Notes under the pieces: generated by a model | Seen by the model: only the letters and a program-made list of their open reading frames with translations | Databases searched by the model: none | What the model was told of the DNA's origin: nothing | Translations under genes and position numbers: made by a program | Shown here: piece by piece, positions 51,435-60,444 of the stretch | Layout of the letters: every line of letters starts with the position of its first letter | Position numbering within the stretch: the stretch's first letter is position 1 | Assembly (NCBI GenBank): GCA_964612185.1 | Contig: CAZTCR010000003.1 | Coordinates: 1-64,000, forward strand | Length of the DNA stretch: 64,000 bases | Origin: UBA1447 sp964612185 | Lineage (GTDB): Bacteria > Bacillota > Clostridia > Oscillospirales > Acutalibacteraceae | Direction: 5' to 3'

Positions 51435-52670
51435 TCAATAATTCCGAACCATCTCCATCACCGTCTGTTCCCATTCAAAAATGTTTTCCGGCCTGTTCGA
51501 ACAGGTACTGATATCCTTGAGCGTAATATCGCAGGAACAACCGTTGAGCTTGCAGGCGTCCAAAATAGCACTGATCTCATTTCTCAAAGCGTCTTTGTCC
51601 AGCATGGCGACACCGACGGCGGCGGGATTCGGCTTGGAGGAGACCACATATTTTTTACCGATGGCTTCTGCCGCCACATTGACATCCGCCCAGGGGGTGA
51701 CGCCGATTTTCCGCAGGTTCGGAATTTTTTCGACAATGTCGATCTTTTTATCGAGCGGTTCGCAGCAGCCGTAATACACCAGCCCGCACTGCCCGATGGT
51801 TTGCTTCATATACGCAATGTCAAACTCTTCGTGCATGGCCTTCGAAACAGAGGCGAATATCTGCGCCGCACCCCTGCCCCAAATATCTTTCCTCGTCATT
51901 TTTTCGCCGTCAAAACTTTTGCCCGGCAGGTCGCTTGTTAAAATCGGCGTGCAATGCAGGGCAAACGGGTCGCTTTCAAACAGCCCCAGCGCCTCATACT
52001 GTGCTAATTCAGCCGCCTTAATCTGAGTCAGTTTGGCAACCATCCGGTGTGAAAATTCGGGACGGTCAATTAAATCCATGAGCAGATTCGTAACCCCGCG
52101 GTAATGGGATATTTCATCCCACACCGAATCGGAGAAATAATCCCGCCCGACAATTTTTACAGGGATGATATCACCCAATATCTCACCGATGTGATTATAC
52201 TGTTTCAATGTTGTCTCGCTGTCATAAGTGATGACGGGGATTTTCAATCTTTCCAGTTCTGCTTCCGATTGAAACTGGTCTGTATATTCATGGGAAACGA
52301 TGCTGTTTTTCGCGTCGGTTTTTAGTATTTTTTCCTGTACAGGGACGCCGTTGCCGGTGGAGTGCACCACTTTGGATACCGGAAGATATGGGCGAAGGAA
52401 CATATCCGCGGGCATATGTTTGTATTTGTAGATGTTGGAACGCAGGAACCATTCCGTGCCTTGCAAAAACGGGTTTTCGCACTGCATCGTGAGCTCATCG
52501 TTGATGTTCATTTCATTCCACGGCAGTTCATCAATCATCACGACCGGGCGTATCATTTTCAGGTCGTTCACGGCTGTGTGGAGTTTTCTGCGCTCGATGT
52601 TCCGTTCCTCTTTGGACAACTGATAATATTCACGCGCGAGCTTCCTGAGAATTTGGTTGTCGTTTGACAT
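51435..52670 (-). CDS. second uroporphyrinogen decarboxylase-like protein
   Basis: A 411-residue UroD-superfamily protein, clearly diverged from the one at 43809. It begins with a helical region (LRKLAREYYQLSKEERNIER), then the barrel with LMDLIDRPEFSHRMVAKLTQ, YYGCCEPLDKKIDIVEKIPNL and TPWADVNVAAEAIG. The cysteine pair in CGLVYYGCCEP and the histidine at LHCTP could bind zinc, as in corrinoid methyltransferases. A role in methyl or carboxyl transfer to an unknown metabolite is inferred. GGGAGG precedes the ATG. It lies 60 bases after the FAD oxidoreductase gene and 115 before the dockerin gene. Confidence 0.82.
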   Translation of the reverse strand: MSNDNQILRKLAREYYQLSKEERNIERRKLHTAVNDLKMIRPVVMIDELPWNEMNINDELTMQCENPFLQGTEWFLRSNIYKYKHMPADMFLRPYLPVSKVVHSTGNGVPVQEKILKTDAKNSIVSHEYTDQFQSEAELERLKIPVITYDSETTLKQYNHIGEILGDIIPVKIVGRDYFSDSVWDEISHYRGVTNLLMDLIDRPEFSHRMVAKLTQIKAAELAQYEALGLFESDPFALHCTPILTSDLPGKSFDGEKMTRKDIWGRGAAQIFASVSKAMHEEFDIAYMKQTIGQCGLVYYGCCEPLDKKIDIVEKIPNLRKIGVTPWADVNVAAEAIGKKYVVSSKPNPAAVGVAMLDKDALRNEISAILDACKLNGCSCDITLKDISTCSNRPENIFEWEQTVMEMVRNY

Positions 52671-52730
52671 TCAGTATTCCTCCCATATCATCGGTTACAA
52701 AGTGAAAGAGACACAGACGCTCCGCTTGAG

Positions 52731-54050
52731 TCATTTTTTTCGGTAAGAATTCAATTTTCTTCGCCAATCTTCAATCAAAGCCGCATCGTACGATTCGGGG
52801 ATGTCCAAGGCGGTTCTTATCGCCTCTTTTGAGGTGTCAACTGCTTTTTTCAGCTTGAGCAAACTAATTGGCCGCCTTAATCCGCGCTTGAGTTTCGCAA
52901 TCATTTCCGCTTTGTCCATCTTTACAGCGCTGCCGCCGCCGAGTTCATTTGCCGTTAAAATCTCTTTGTCGAAAAAGAAGTTCAGCGCGCGCTGAGAATA
53001 GCTGAGCAAGCAATTTTTTAACACAGCTGTCGCGACGGCTCTATTCGCAATCGCCTTGTAATACTTCACCTGATATGGCCACAGCGCAGCCGCAGTGTAC
53101 TCCTTGCCCGCTTTGTCAATCTCTATAACGGTTTCGGCCAGCATCGCCCCCGCTTTTACAGCAGTTGTGATACCCGAGCCGTCCATTGGGTCCGGCATGG
53201 AGACGACATCGCCGACCGCGGCATAATTGTTGCCGACCAACAGCGTATGGGTGGACTTGATGGGAATGTCGACAATTTGCCCGCCCCGCAGCAATTGATC
53301 GCCGATAGCGGGTTGAACCTTTCTCATTTCGCTGAGCACTTCCTGAGCCCTTTCATTGCTGAGCGGGTTGACACTGCCGATGAGAAAATCCGCCATTCCA
53401 TCGGCTATTTTGAACCAGGCAATTCCTTTGATTCCATTAAAACGGAAGTAGATATTGAACCTTTCCATGTTTTTGGTTTTAACGCCCTCAACAAGATCGT
53501 AATAGGCTCTGTAGGTATGGAAAACATCATTTTCGCCATAGCTGTCGGTCATATGGTATTTATCCGGCAAGCCCGCGATGACGGGGGAAAACATGCCTGC
53601 GCTGTCTATTACCAAATCGGCCAACACCTCTTTACCGTCAACAATCAGTCCGCACACATCGTTGTTTTTATCCAGCAGCGGACCCTCCACACACTGTGAA
53701 TAATGAATTTTTACCCCTTTGCTTTCGGCATTGTCAATTAAGAAATCATAAATGTCTTTTCGATCGATTTCCAACGCCGTCCGTGCCGGATCCCTGTCAA
53801 AGGAAACCGGCGTAGCCATAGACGGCGCGTAAAAAGTCGAGTTTCTTCTGGGGGTTACCTTGCTACGGTCATATTCCTTCATACCCGCGGCTTCAAAAGT
53901 CTCACGGCCTATGGTGTCGTGCCAGTCGTAGCCGAGTTCCTCCCTTTTCTTATGTTCAAAAACCTCGGTTTCATAACCTTGCTCCGCCAGATATGCCGCG
54001 GCAACAAGTCCGCCATGGCCTGCGCCCGCCACAATAATTTTCTTGCTCAT
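52731..54050 (-). CDS. FAD-dependent oxidoreductase, geranylgeranyl-reductase-like
   Basis: A 439-residue flavoprotein. The N-terminal dinucleotide fold is IIVAGAGHGGLVAAAYLAEQG followed by the ribose-binding acid in TEVFEH. The second FAD motif is AVGDVVSMPDPMDGSGITTAVKAG near residue 285. The layout is that of the geranylgeranyl reductase/halogenase group, which reduces or hydroxylates small lipophilic substrates. The C-terminal 70 residues are basic. The ATG at 54050 follows GGAGG by four bases. It is 26 bases after larA in the same direction; a role in oxidising or reducing a hydroxy acid is speculation. Confidence 0.85.
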   Translation of the reverse strand: MSKKIIVAGAGHGGLVAAAYLAEQGYETEVFEHKKREELGYDWHDTIGRETFEAAGMKEYDRSKVTPRRNSTFYAPSMATPVSFDRDPARTALEIDRKDIYDFLIDNAESKGVKIHYSQCVEGPLLDKNNDVCGLIVDGKEVLADLVIDSAGMFSPVIAGLPDKYHMTDSYGENDVFHTYRAYYDLVEGVKTKNMERFNIYFRFNGIKGIAWFKIADGMADFLIGSVNPLSNERAQEVLSEMRKVQPAIGDQLLRGGQIVDIPIKSTHTLLVGNNYAAVGDVVSMPDPMDGSGITTAVKAGAMLAETVIEIDKAGKEYTAAALWPYQVKYYKAIANRAVATAVLKNCLLSYSQRALNFFFDKEILTANELGGGSAVKMDKAEMIAKLKRGLRRPISLLKLKKAVDTSKEAIRTALDIPESYDAALIEDWRRKLNSYRKK

Positions 54051-54076
54051 TTTGCCTCCGATGTTGTATAAATTTT

Positions 54077-55327
54077 TTATGTACAATATGGTATGGTTTG
54101 CGGACCTTTCGGAATGACAGCGACACTGCCCCCGATTGACGCAACAAGCGCTTCAATATCTCTGCAGGGCAGCAGCAGCGCCCGTTTAATTTCCTCATCG
54201 CTCAGGCAGTCGGCGTACACATACACCTTCGCCCTTTTCTGAATTCTCGTTTGTATCTGTGCCTGCCATTGTTCGGGCAGTGTTTCTTTGCTTGACGCAA
54301 TCAACTCAAACAGTTCGCCCGGTGTCCCCGCCATTTGAAGGATTTTCTCATATGGGCTGTTTTTCGGCAGCCCGTCGGCACATTCCCCGGCGATGATGAT
54401 GGTCCCGTTTTCTTTAACAATCTGCGCGGCGCAGCTCATGCCTTTCACACACTGGTACAGGTTCATATCCAGCGGGTAACCGCTGTTGGAGGCGATGACG
54501 ATGTCATATAATTTATTCACTTTTTGCATCGCGTTTTGTCGGACAAACTCAAACCCTATTTTATGTGCCTGCTCCCACGCTCCGGTGAAAATTCCGGATA
54601 CTTCCTCCCGTGTATTCATTGCCACATTAACCAAAAAATCCGGGTTGACCGCTTCGCAGCCGGCTCGAATGTTTTCCCACACCGGGTTGCCGCGGGTGAT
54701 ACCCCAAGTTGCTTTTTCATCCCCGATTCGTTTCGCGTTGTGGTTGCGCATGATCGTGTCAATATCACAAAGCCCGGGCAGCACCGCTTTGGGGCCGCCG
54801 CTGAAGCCCGCAAAAAAATGCGGTTCGATAAAGCCGGTGCATATCTTCAGGTCTGCCGCCATAAATTCTTTATTGATGTACAGCGGAAACCCGTCCAAAG
54901 AACCGGCCAACAACATGGTGTCTTTGTCAAAACTGTTGTGCTGCACACATTTATAAGCCGACACCATATCCTGCCCCAGCATACATACCAATTCGGCTTG
55001 CGTCTGCGGGCGATGGCTGCCTGTCATATTTACCAGTACAATGTCTTCTTTTTTTATTCCCAATGCCCGCAGTTCGTTTACGATGACGGGGATGAGGATG
55101 CGGTTGGGCGTTGCGCGCGTGATATCTGTGTGGGCAACCGCAACCGTCCGCCGGCCTTTGACAACCTCCGCCAAGCCCGGACCGCAGTCCGGCTTAAGCA
55201 GTTTTTGCCGGATAAGTTCCGTAGGATTTTCTAAAGCCGGCTGCTCCGATGGCAGGATGACATCCGCACCCGGAAGGTTGACGCAGAGCCCTTTTTTCCC
55301 GTAGTCCAGCTTGATGTTTTGTTCCAT
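54077..55327 (-). CDS. larA: nickel-pincer lactate racemase LarA family
   Basis: A 416-residue racemase of the LarA family (DUF2088), which uses the nickel-pincer nucleotide to invert 2-hydroxy acids. Residues matching Lactobacillus LarA are all present: His105 (TGSHRP), His170 (EPHFFAGFSGG), Lys180 (GPKAVLPG) and His196 (RNHNAKR); the spacing 65, 10, 16 nearly equals the reference 66, 10, 16. The cofactor genes larB, larC and larE are not in the window. The substrate may be lactate or another hydroxy acid. It lies 11 bases after the lipase-like gene; GGGAG precedes the ATG. Confidence 0.9.
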   Translation of the reverse strand: MEQNIKLDYGKKGLCVNLPGADVILPSEQPALENPTELIRQKLLKPDCGPGLAEVVKGRRTVAVAHTDITRATPNRILIPVIVNELRALGIKKEDIVLVNMTGSHRPQTQAELVCMLGQDMVSAYKCVQHNSFDKDTMLLAGSLDGFPLYINKEFMAADLKICTGFIEPHFFAGFSGGPKAVLPGLCDIDTIMRNHNAKRIGDEKATWGITRGNPVWENIRAGCEAVNPDFLVNVAMNTREEVSGIFTGAWEQAHKIGFEFVRQNAMQKVNKLYDIVIASNSGYPLDMNLYQCVKGMSCAAQIVKENGTIIIAGECADGLPKNSPYEKILQMAGTPGELFELIASSKETLPEQWQAQIQTRIQKRAKVYVYADCLSDEEIKRALLLPCRDIEALVASIGGSVAVIPKGPQTIPYCT

Positions 55328-55338
55328 AGCTGCTCCCG

Positions 55339-56247
55339 TTATGATATATTCGCGTCAAAAAAACGCAGCATATCCCCGATGATTGCCTGTTCGTCATAAT
55401 CCCCTGTCAGTTCATGGCGGACATCTTTGTATATCTTCATCGTCACTTTTAACCCCAAAGAACGGTACAGTTCATGGAGCGCTTTCACTTTAACGCCCAT
55501 GCTGCCGACGGGGTCTTTTTCTCCGCTCATCAGGGCAATCGGCAGGTCTTTCCTGATCGTGTCAAGATTCCGCTTTTTATAGGCGTCATCGAGCCCGCGC
55601 ATCAAGGCATAAAAAAATCCGTTTGACATGATGAAATCAGAATAAGGGTCCGAATTGTAGATTTTGACTTTTTCCAAGTCTCTGTTCAGCCAGGCGTTTT
55701 GAATATGATCCTGCAAAAAATACCGGTCGTTTGAGGTAAAGGTCATTTTGTAGAACATATTTCCCGGGCCGTATGTTTTGCAGAAAATCCGCTGGAACAG
55801 GGTGATCACCTTGCCCCCCAAAAGCATCTTACCGCCCATGTAAGCGGAACCGCTGAGCAGGATACCGTCAATCAAATCGCCGGCGAGCTCGATATACCGT
55901 TGCCCGAGAAAGGAGCCGTAGCTGTGGGCAAAAAGCTGGATAGGCAAGTTATACTTCCCCCGCAGCATTTTAGTGATCTCAATCTCATCCAGCACATTCT
56001 CGTTAAAATTGTTGTTGCCGGCTTTGCCCAGGTTATTTAAGCCGGCGGTTTTGCCGTTCATACGGTGGTCGTCCCCGAAAACGATGTAGCCGGCGGTGTT
56101 GAGTTTTTGGGCAAAATCATCGTAACGCATGGTGTGGGATGTTAAGCCGTGCACCAGTTGAATGACGCCCTTCGGGTTTTGCACATCATCCCAAAGGAAG
56201 CAGGCCAGTTTTTTGCCGTCGTAGCTTTCAAATTGAATCTCTTTCAT
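55339..56247 (-). CDS. alpha/beta hydrolase, lysophospholipase-like
   Basis: A 302-residue serine hydrolase of the serine aminopeptidase S33/monoacylglycerol lipase group. The oxyanion region is QLVHGLTSHTMRYDDFAQ; the nucleophile elbow is FAHSYGSFLG (Ser in the AHSYG pentad); Asp is near MSGEKDPVGSMG and the histidine in DVRHELTGDY. No signal peptide. It likely splits a lipid or acyl ester inside the cell. It is 14 bases after the kinase-like gene and 11 before larA, so these are one transcription unit. Confidence 0.9.
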   Translation of the reverse strand: MKEIQFESYDGKKLACFLWDDVQNPKGVIQLVHGLTSHTMRYDDFAQKLNTAGYIVFGDDHRMNGKTAGLNNLGKAGNNNFNENVLDEIEITKMLRGKYNLPIQLFAHSYGSFLGQRYIELAGDLIDGILLSGSAYMGGKMLLGGKVITLFQRIFCKTYGPGNMFYKMTFTSNDRYFLQDHIQNAWLNRDLEKVKIYNSDPYSDFIMSNGFFYALMRGLDDAYKKRNLDTIRKDLPIALMSGEKDPVGSMGVKVKALHELYRSLGLKVTMKIYKDVRHELTGDYDEQAIIGDMLRFFDANIS

Positions 56248-56261
56248 AAATCCCCGCTGTT

Positions 56262-57230
56262 CTATTTTAAACTTTTTAATGCTTTATTCAGCAGCAGCCG
56301 GGCAAAAATTTTCTTGAACCAATATACACCGCTGAGTTTGCCGGTCCTGGTATCCGCCTCCGTAAAAACAATCAACGCAAGATACAGCCGCATCAGGTTT
56401 ATCCGCTTTTTTGTTGACTCGTTGATCACTATTTTCTCATCGGCAACGGCGTTGTATCCTTCAATAAAAGCCGTATTTCGGGCAAAATCACCCAAAAAAT
56501 CAAGGTTGACAAATTCGCCGTACATGTCGCCCCACATCGCCCGCTCCGTGTCGATGATGCCTTCAAGCGAGCCGTTTTCATTGACAAAAATATTGCCCTT
56601 CCATAAGTCAAAATGAATCAGCCGCGCCGCAGTCACTTCTTCCAGCACCGGGGCGTTTTGCTCGATTAACCGGCAGATTCTCTTTCTATGCGGCACCCTT
56701 ATACCCAGCCGTTGAGCATCGCTCAACACGGCTGAAACCATCGCGTTGTATGCCCCTCTCCAAGTGGTTTTCAGCCCGTTTTGCATATAGCCGAATTCAT
56801 TGTTTCTGATGCCGTTTATTTTGGCGACACTTTGGCCAAGCTCAAACATGACATGTCGCAGCTGCGCTTTTGTGAGTTTGATTTTCGTCATCGGCCTCGC
56901 GTGCAAAAACTCCATCAAATACCACGGGTTGCCCGTAAGCGCGCTGCTTTTATAAAACACTTTCGGCACACGGACATCGGTGTTTTGCGCGATCAAATCA
57001 TAAACCGCCAGTTCCGTTGCCATCAGGTCTTTTTCGTAGGTTAAAACATTCGCATCATCGTTTGGGGCAATTTTCACAACATAGCTATTATCGCTTGTTT
57101 TAACCTTAAAAGCAATATTAAATTCGCCGTCCTTAAGTTCTTCTATATCGGCAATGTTATCAATTCCTGCCTCATGCATCATGGTCCGGACGGTATCTTG
57201 ATTGATTGATGCTTTCGTTCTTGACTTCAT
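56262..57230 (-). CDS. aminoglycoside phosphotransferase-like kinase
   Basis: A 322-residue protein-kinase-like fold enzyme of the APH/choline kinase group. The ATP-binding lysine is in YVVKIAP (Lys53); the catalytic loop is HFDLWKGNIF (His206, Asp208, Asn213) and the metal site is IIDTERAMWGD (Asp227). Such enzymes phosphorylate hydroxyls of small molecules such as choline, homoserine or sugars; antibiotic resistance should not be assumed. The ATG at 57230 follows GAGGG by five bases and replaces a longer start that would run into the terminator hairpin upstream. Confidence 0.88.
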   Translation of the reverse strand: MKSRTKASINQDTVRTMMHEAGIDNIADIEELKDGEFNIAFKVKTSDNSYVVKIAPNDDANVLTYEKDLMATELAVYDLIAQNTDVRVPKVFYKSSALTGNPWYLMEFLHARPMTKIKLTKAQLRHVMFELGQSVAKINGIRNNEFGYMQNGLKTTWRGAYNAMVSAVLSDAQRLGIRVPHRKRICRLIEQNAPVLEEVTAARLIHFDLWKGNIFVNENGSLEGIIDTERAMWGDMYGEFVNLDFLGDFARNTAFIEGYNAVADEKIVINESTKKRINLMRLYLALIVFTEADTRTGKLSGVYWFKKIFARLLLNKALKSLK

Positions 57231-57270
57231 AACATCCCTCATATTCGTTATGCCGCAGAGTTCCACTTGC

Positions 57271-57300
57271 AAAAAAGCACACTTCATCGGTGTGCTTTTT
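57271..57300. terminator. bidirectional terminator or attenuator
   Basis: AAAAAGCACAC pairs with GTGTGCTTTTT around TTCATCG; T runs on both sides. It ends the transcript of the small membrane protein gene (minus strand). It sits only 41 bases before the kinase start codon, so it may attenuate readthrough into the operon that follows. Confidence 0.8.
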
Positions 57301-57353
57301 AATGTATATGTAATTTTAAACAATTTTCACCAAAAAATCAAATGTATGCCCTA

Positions 57354-57779
57354 TCATATGGTTTTCGGTGGTTCATTGTCCGGTACTGAAAGCTCGTTTT
57401 CCGGTGTCTTTTGCTGTTTTCTTCGCCGCCAGTTGATCAAAAACAGAATGCCGATTAAAAACGCAGGTCCTGCAATTTGCAAACTCCATGCTAAGGCTAA
57501 ATACCATTCTATATTGTTGTAGATACTTACCCCGATATATGCTATTCCGGCAAGGATAAAAACAATTCCTCCGACAATTTCGAACTTCCATGAAATAATT
57601 AAAACAATGAGCAGTACCAACGCCGGTATGTTGTGCATCAGCAGCCCCAATGCAATATCACCCGCGCTTTGGTTGGGGATATCAAATACATCCAGTGAAA
57701 ACAATGCAAGGAACAAGATAAAGAGGATTGACAAAATTCGTGGCGTCCAATAAATGAATTTACCGGTTTGATTTGCCAT
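57354..57779 (-). CDS. four-span membrane protein of unknown function
   Basis: A 141-residue protein with four hydrophobic segments and a polar, basic-then-acidic tail (NWRRRKQQKTPENEL). It begins FIYWTPRILSILFILFLAL, a pattern I have seen in small uncharacterised Firmicute membrane proteins. GGGAGGG precedes the ATG by seven bases. A possible promoter (TTGAAC-17-TAAAAT on the minus strand, about 57857-57885) lies in the 145-base gap upstream. No functional clue from neighbours. Confidence 0.65.
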   Translation of the reverse strand: MANQTGKFIYWTPRILSILFILFLALFSLDVFDIPNQSAGDIALGLLMHNIPALVLLIVLIISWKFEIVGGIVFILAGIAYIGVSIYNNIEWYLALAWSLQIAGPAFLIGILFLINWRRRKQQKTPENELSVPDNEPPKTI

Positions 57780-57924
57780 TTCACAGCCCTCCCTGTCAGC
57801 GTAATATTCTGTTTTTATTCGTTGGTTTTACACTTTAAACGACTAAATCATCCTTTCAACTATATTTTACGCCTGAATTTCAAATAGTTCAATACCAAAA
57901 TTGTGTACGGATTCTTAATTTAAA

Positions 57925-59448
57925 TTATCGATCCGCTGTCAGATTTTTAACATCCCGAAAGACAAATTCCCGCCTGTTCGTAGTTTCCGGCGGTTCAACA
58001 TTGAAATTCTCAACCGTTAGCCCGTCTGTATGCCTGGCCCAAATGCCGTATGCGGGCAAATTATAAAACCGCCAGCATTCCGGATACTCCTTTTCAAACT
58101 CGGGTGTGAGGGGCAGGTAGAGTGGGGCTTCTTTTGATTCGGTTGTATAAGTAAGTGAAAAGTTCCTTAATGTGATATCCTTCACATAATTCGTGCCTTT
58201 TTCGGTATTCCGCACACCGGTGATGAGCACAGGCAGCTCAATATTGTCCGCCTTGATGTTTTCAATCGTAATGCCCGAAATGGTACCGGAAAAATCGGAG
58301 GTGTCGTCAGCATAACGGTTCCGGTTGCCGAGCCGGATGAAAACCGGGCAGGTTACTCTGTCCATTTCTATGTCGCGCACCATGACACCGGCAAGCGCCG
58401 TACCATCCATAGACTCAATTGCGATGCCGGACACACTGCCGGGGTATAAATCCGGCATATAAAACTTGCAGTTTTCGACCAGAACATTCCGGATAATCCC
58501 TCTTGTTTCCGTCCCGATTTTAAACGAGTTGGTGCAGGAGATCACTTCACAGTCATAGATATGGACATTCTCCACTGTTCCGGTCACAGACCAGTTTTTC
58601 AACACGATGCCGTCATCCGCTGTACTGATGAAAGATTTGCCGATTTCCACATTGCTGCTGAACAGCACATCGATGCCGTCCGCATTGGCGATATGCCGGT
58701 TGTTGTTGATGATGAAACGGTCAACCTTCAAACCGCTGCAATTATCAAATTTAAGTGTCCAATGGGCGGAGTTTTCAAACACAACATTTTCGACCGTAAC
58801 ATTCGTGCTGTTGTAAATGCTCGATATTCCGCCGTACTTGCTTGCGTGCGGAAAACGCACGCGGCTCATATACTCATATCGCATGATGACTGTGTCGGAA
58901 TATTGCAATGGTATCAGGAGCGGTTTTTGAAGCGGTTTGAGCGAATAGTAATTGCCCTCGCCGCACACCTTGCCGGGGCCGGTTATTTTGATGTTGTCAC
59001 AGCCGTTGGCATAAATAACACAGCCCAGGTTCATGTCCGCTGTATTGCGTGAGGCGACAAGCGCGGCGTCTTTCGCTATTTTGAGCGTTACATTGCTTTG
59101 CATGGCGAGGGAACCGGTGCGGTAACTGCCGCCGTCAACGAGCACGGTACCGCCGCCGTTTTGCGAACAGGCGTTAATTGCCGCATTAATTGCACCGCGG
59201 TTTACAACCGCGTTATCATCCGGTACCGCACCGAAATCTCTGACATTATAAACCGTGCCCTGTAATACTTCGGCATCAAAATCCAGGTATTTATCATACG
59301 GAATATTTTCTACAAAATCTCCTTTGTACACCTCGGGAAAAATCGACTCGCTGCGCTGTTTAACACGAAAGTCATTGAGCCAAATGCCAACCATGCTCAC
59401 GCTTGCTGTCAGCAGATATATGACCAACTTTGTTATAAAAGACAACAT
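57925..59448 (-). CDS. membrane-anchored GH28-family polygalacturonase-like enzyme
   Basis: A 507-residue right-handed beta-helix protein. An N-terminal hydrophobic segment (residues 4-24) anchors or exports it. The start of the helix, YNVRDFGAVPDDNAVVNRGA, is typical of GH28 and pectate-lyase-like families. The catalytic acids are NADGIDVL and TADDGIVLK. The usual GHG block is replaced by FKIGTETRG, as in rhamnogalacturonan- and xylogalacturonan-type branches. It probably cuts uronic-acid polysaccharides such as pectin at the cell surface. The next gene upstream is a GH20-like enzyme 21 bases away. The ribosome site is weak. Confidence 0.88.
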   Translation of the reverse strand: MLSFITKLVIYLLTASVSMVGIWLNDFRVKQRSESIFPEVYKGDFVENIPYDKYLDFDAEVLQGTVYNVRDFGAVPDDNAVVNRGAINAAINACSQNGGGTVLVDGGSYRTGSLAMQSNVTLKIAKDAALVASRNTADMNLGCVIYANGCDNIKITGPGKVCGEGNYYSLKPLQKPLLIPLQYSDTVIMRYEYMSRVRFPHASKYGGISSIYNSTNVTVENVVFENSAHWTLKFDNCSGLKVDRFIINNNRHIANADGIDVLFSSNVEIGKSFISTADDGIVLKNWSVTGTVENVHIYDCEVISCTNSFKIGTETRGIIRNVLVENCKFYMPDLYPGSVSGIAIESMDGTALAGVMVRDIEMDRVTCPVFIRLGNRNRYADDTSDFSGTISGITIENIKADNIELPVLITGVRNTEKGTNYVKDITLRNFSLTYTTESKEAPLYLPLTPEFEKEYPECWRFYNLPAYGIWARHTDGLTVENFNVEPPETTNRREFVFRDVKNLTADR

Positions 59449-59469
59449 ATTATATTCGCCTATTCGTAC

Positions 59470-60402
59470 TTATTTTTCTCCCAAGCTATAGAGACGCTTT
59501 GCCTGCTTGAGCAAGTCCACTGCCTCATAATGCCTGTATTTTCTGTCCGCGACCGTCGGCTTCCACGATGTCTGCAAAAAGCCTTTCAGCCGGTCGGGTG
59601 ATACGACATTTTTACAATAATCCACGGTTCTTTCGAAGTTTTCGCTGCAACTCCAGTTGGATCCCGCCGGCACCTGATCATACCCGTTTTCTTCCAGGAT
59701 ACGGTAGCTCTTAATCCCCATGTTTTCAGACTCATGCGGATTGAAACGGCCGTAATACCAGTTGCTCTGCAGTACAGACTTCGGCATTTTACGCAAAAAC
59801 AGCTCGGTATGGTCCCATATATAATCCGACCAAATCCAGGCGCGCGCGCCGTTATTTTCAACCTGCTCGACAAGATAGTAGAAGTCGTGCCACCAAAGGT
59901 CGTTTTGGCGCACAACAGCATGGCTGTAATCCTTTTGATGGTTATAAGTCTCTTCATCCATACCGATGTGAAACAGCATAGGTTTGCCGAAAATGTCCGC
60001 TACTTCTTCAATAATATCCCGGCAGAAATCGTAGTACCAACGGGTTGAAACGGCGCGGGCATATTCACCCATCCATTCGTCATGGCAGGCAGAAAAGTTT
60101 AACTTGGGCACCGGCGTAATGCCCAGCGTCCGCATATCGGCAAGTTTTTTCTTCAGCTTCTCAATGCTCCAAGAGCCTTTCACGGCGATTTCGGGGTGGC
60201 TTTGAAAACACACGCCTTCACCGATGTCTATTACACAGGTGTTGATGCCGCAGGCAGCCATAAACTCGACGAGTTCATCCCAACACTCTTCTTCGCACAA
60301 CAGTGTCCCGCCGGCTTTTGTATATTCGGCATACCAATCCACATCGTTCCACATGTTAAAACCAAGGTGTAATAAGTAAGCCCACATCGGTTCCTGCCAC
60401 AT
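59470..60402 (-). CDS. GH20-like TIM-barrel glycosidase
   Basis: A 310-residue protein with MWNDVDWYAEY at the start, PVPKLNFSACHDEWMGEY and the acid pair in FHIGMDEETY. The G-M-D-E-E motif after a beta strand is the catalytic D-E site of GH20 hexosaminidases and relatives. It lacks the N-terminal alpha/beta domain of full GH20 enzymes and has no signal peptide. The family is likely but not fixed. The ATG at 60400-60402 follows AAGGA by eight bases. It precedes the GH28 gene in a likely two-gene operon. Confidence 0.7.
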   Translation of the reverse strand: MWQEPMWAYLLHLGFNMWNDVDWYAEYTKAGGTLLCEEECWDELVEFMAACGINTCVIDIGEGVCFQSHPEIAVKGSWSIEKLKKKLADMRTLGITPVPKLNFSACHDEWMGEYARAVSTRWYYDFCRDIIEEVADIFGKPMLFHIGMDEETYNHQKDYSHAVVRQNDLWWHDFYYLVEQVENNGARAWIWSDYIWDHTELFLRKMPKSVLQSNWYYGRFNPHESENMGIKSYRILEENGYDQVPAGSNWSCSENFERTVDYCKNVVSPDRLKGFLQTSWKPTVADRKYRHYEAVDLLKQAKRLYSLGEK

Positions 60403-60444
60403 GTAAATCATCCTTTCACATTAGGCACCGGCAGCCCGGCACCG

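Noticed and set aside
56262..57230. Aminoglycoside resistance gene
   Set aside because: The kinase fold is shared with many small-molecule kinases; no features point to an antibiotic substrate and the context is metabolic.
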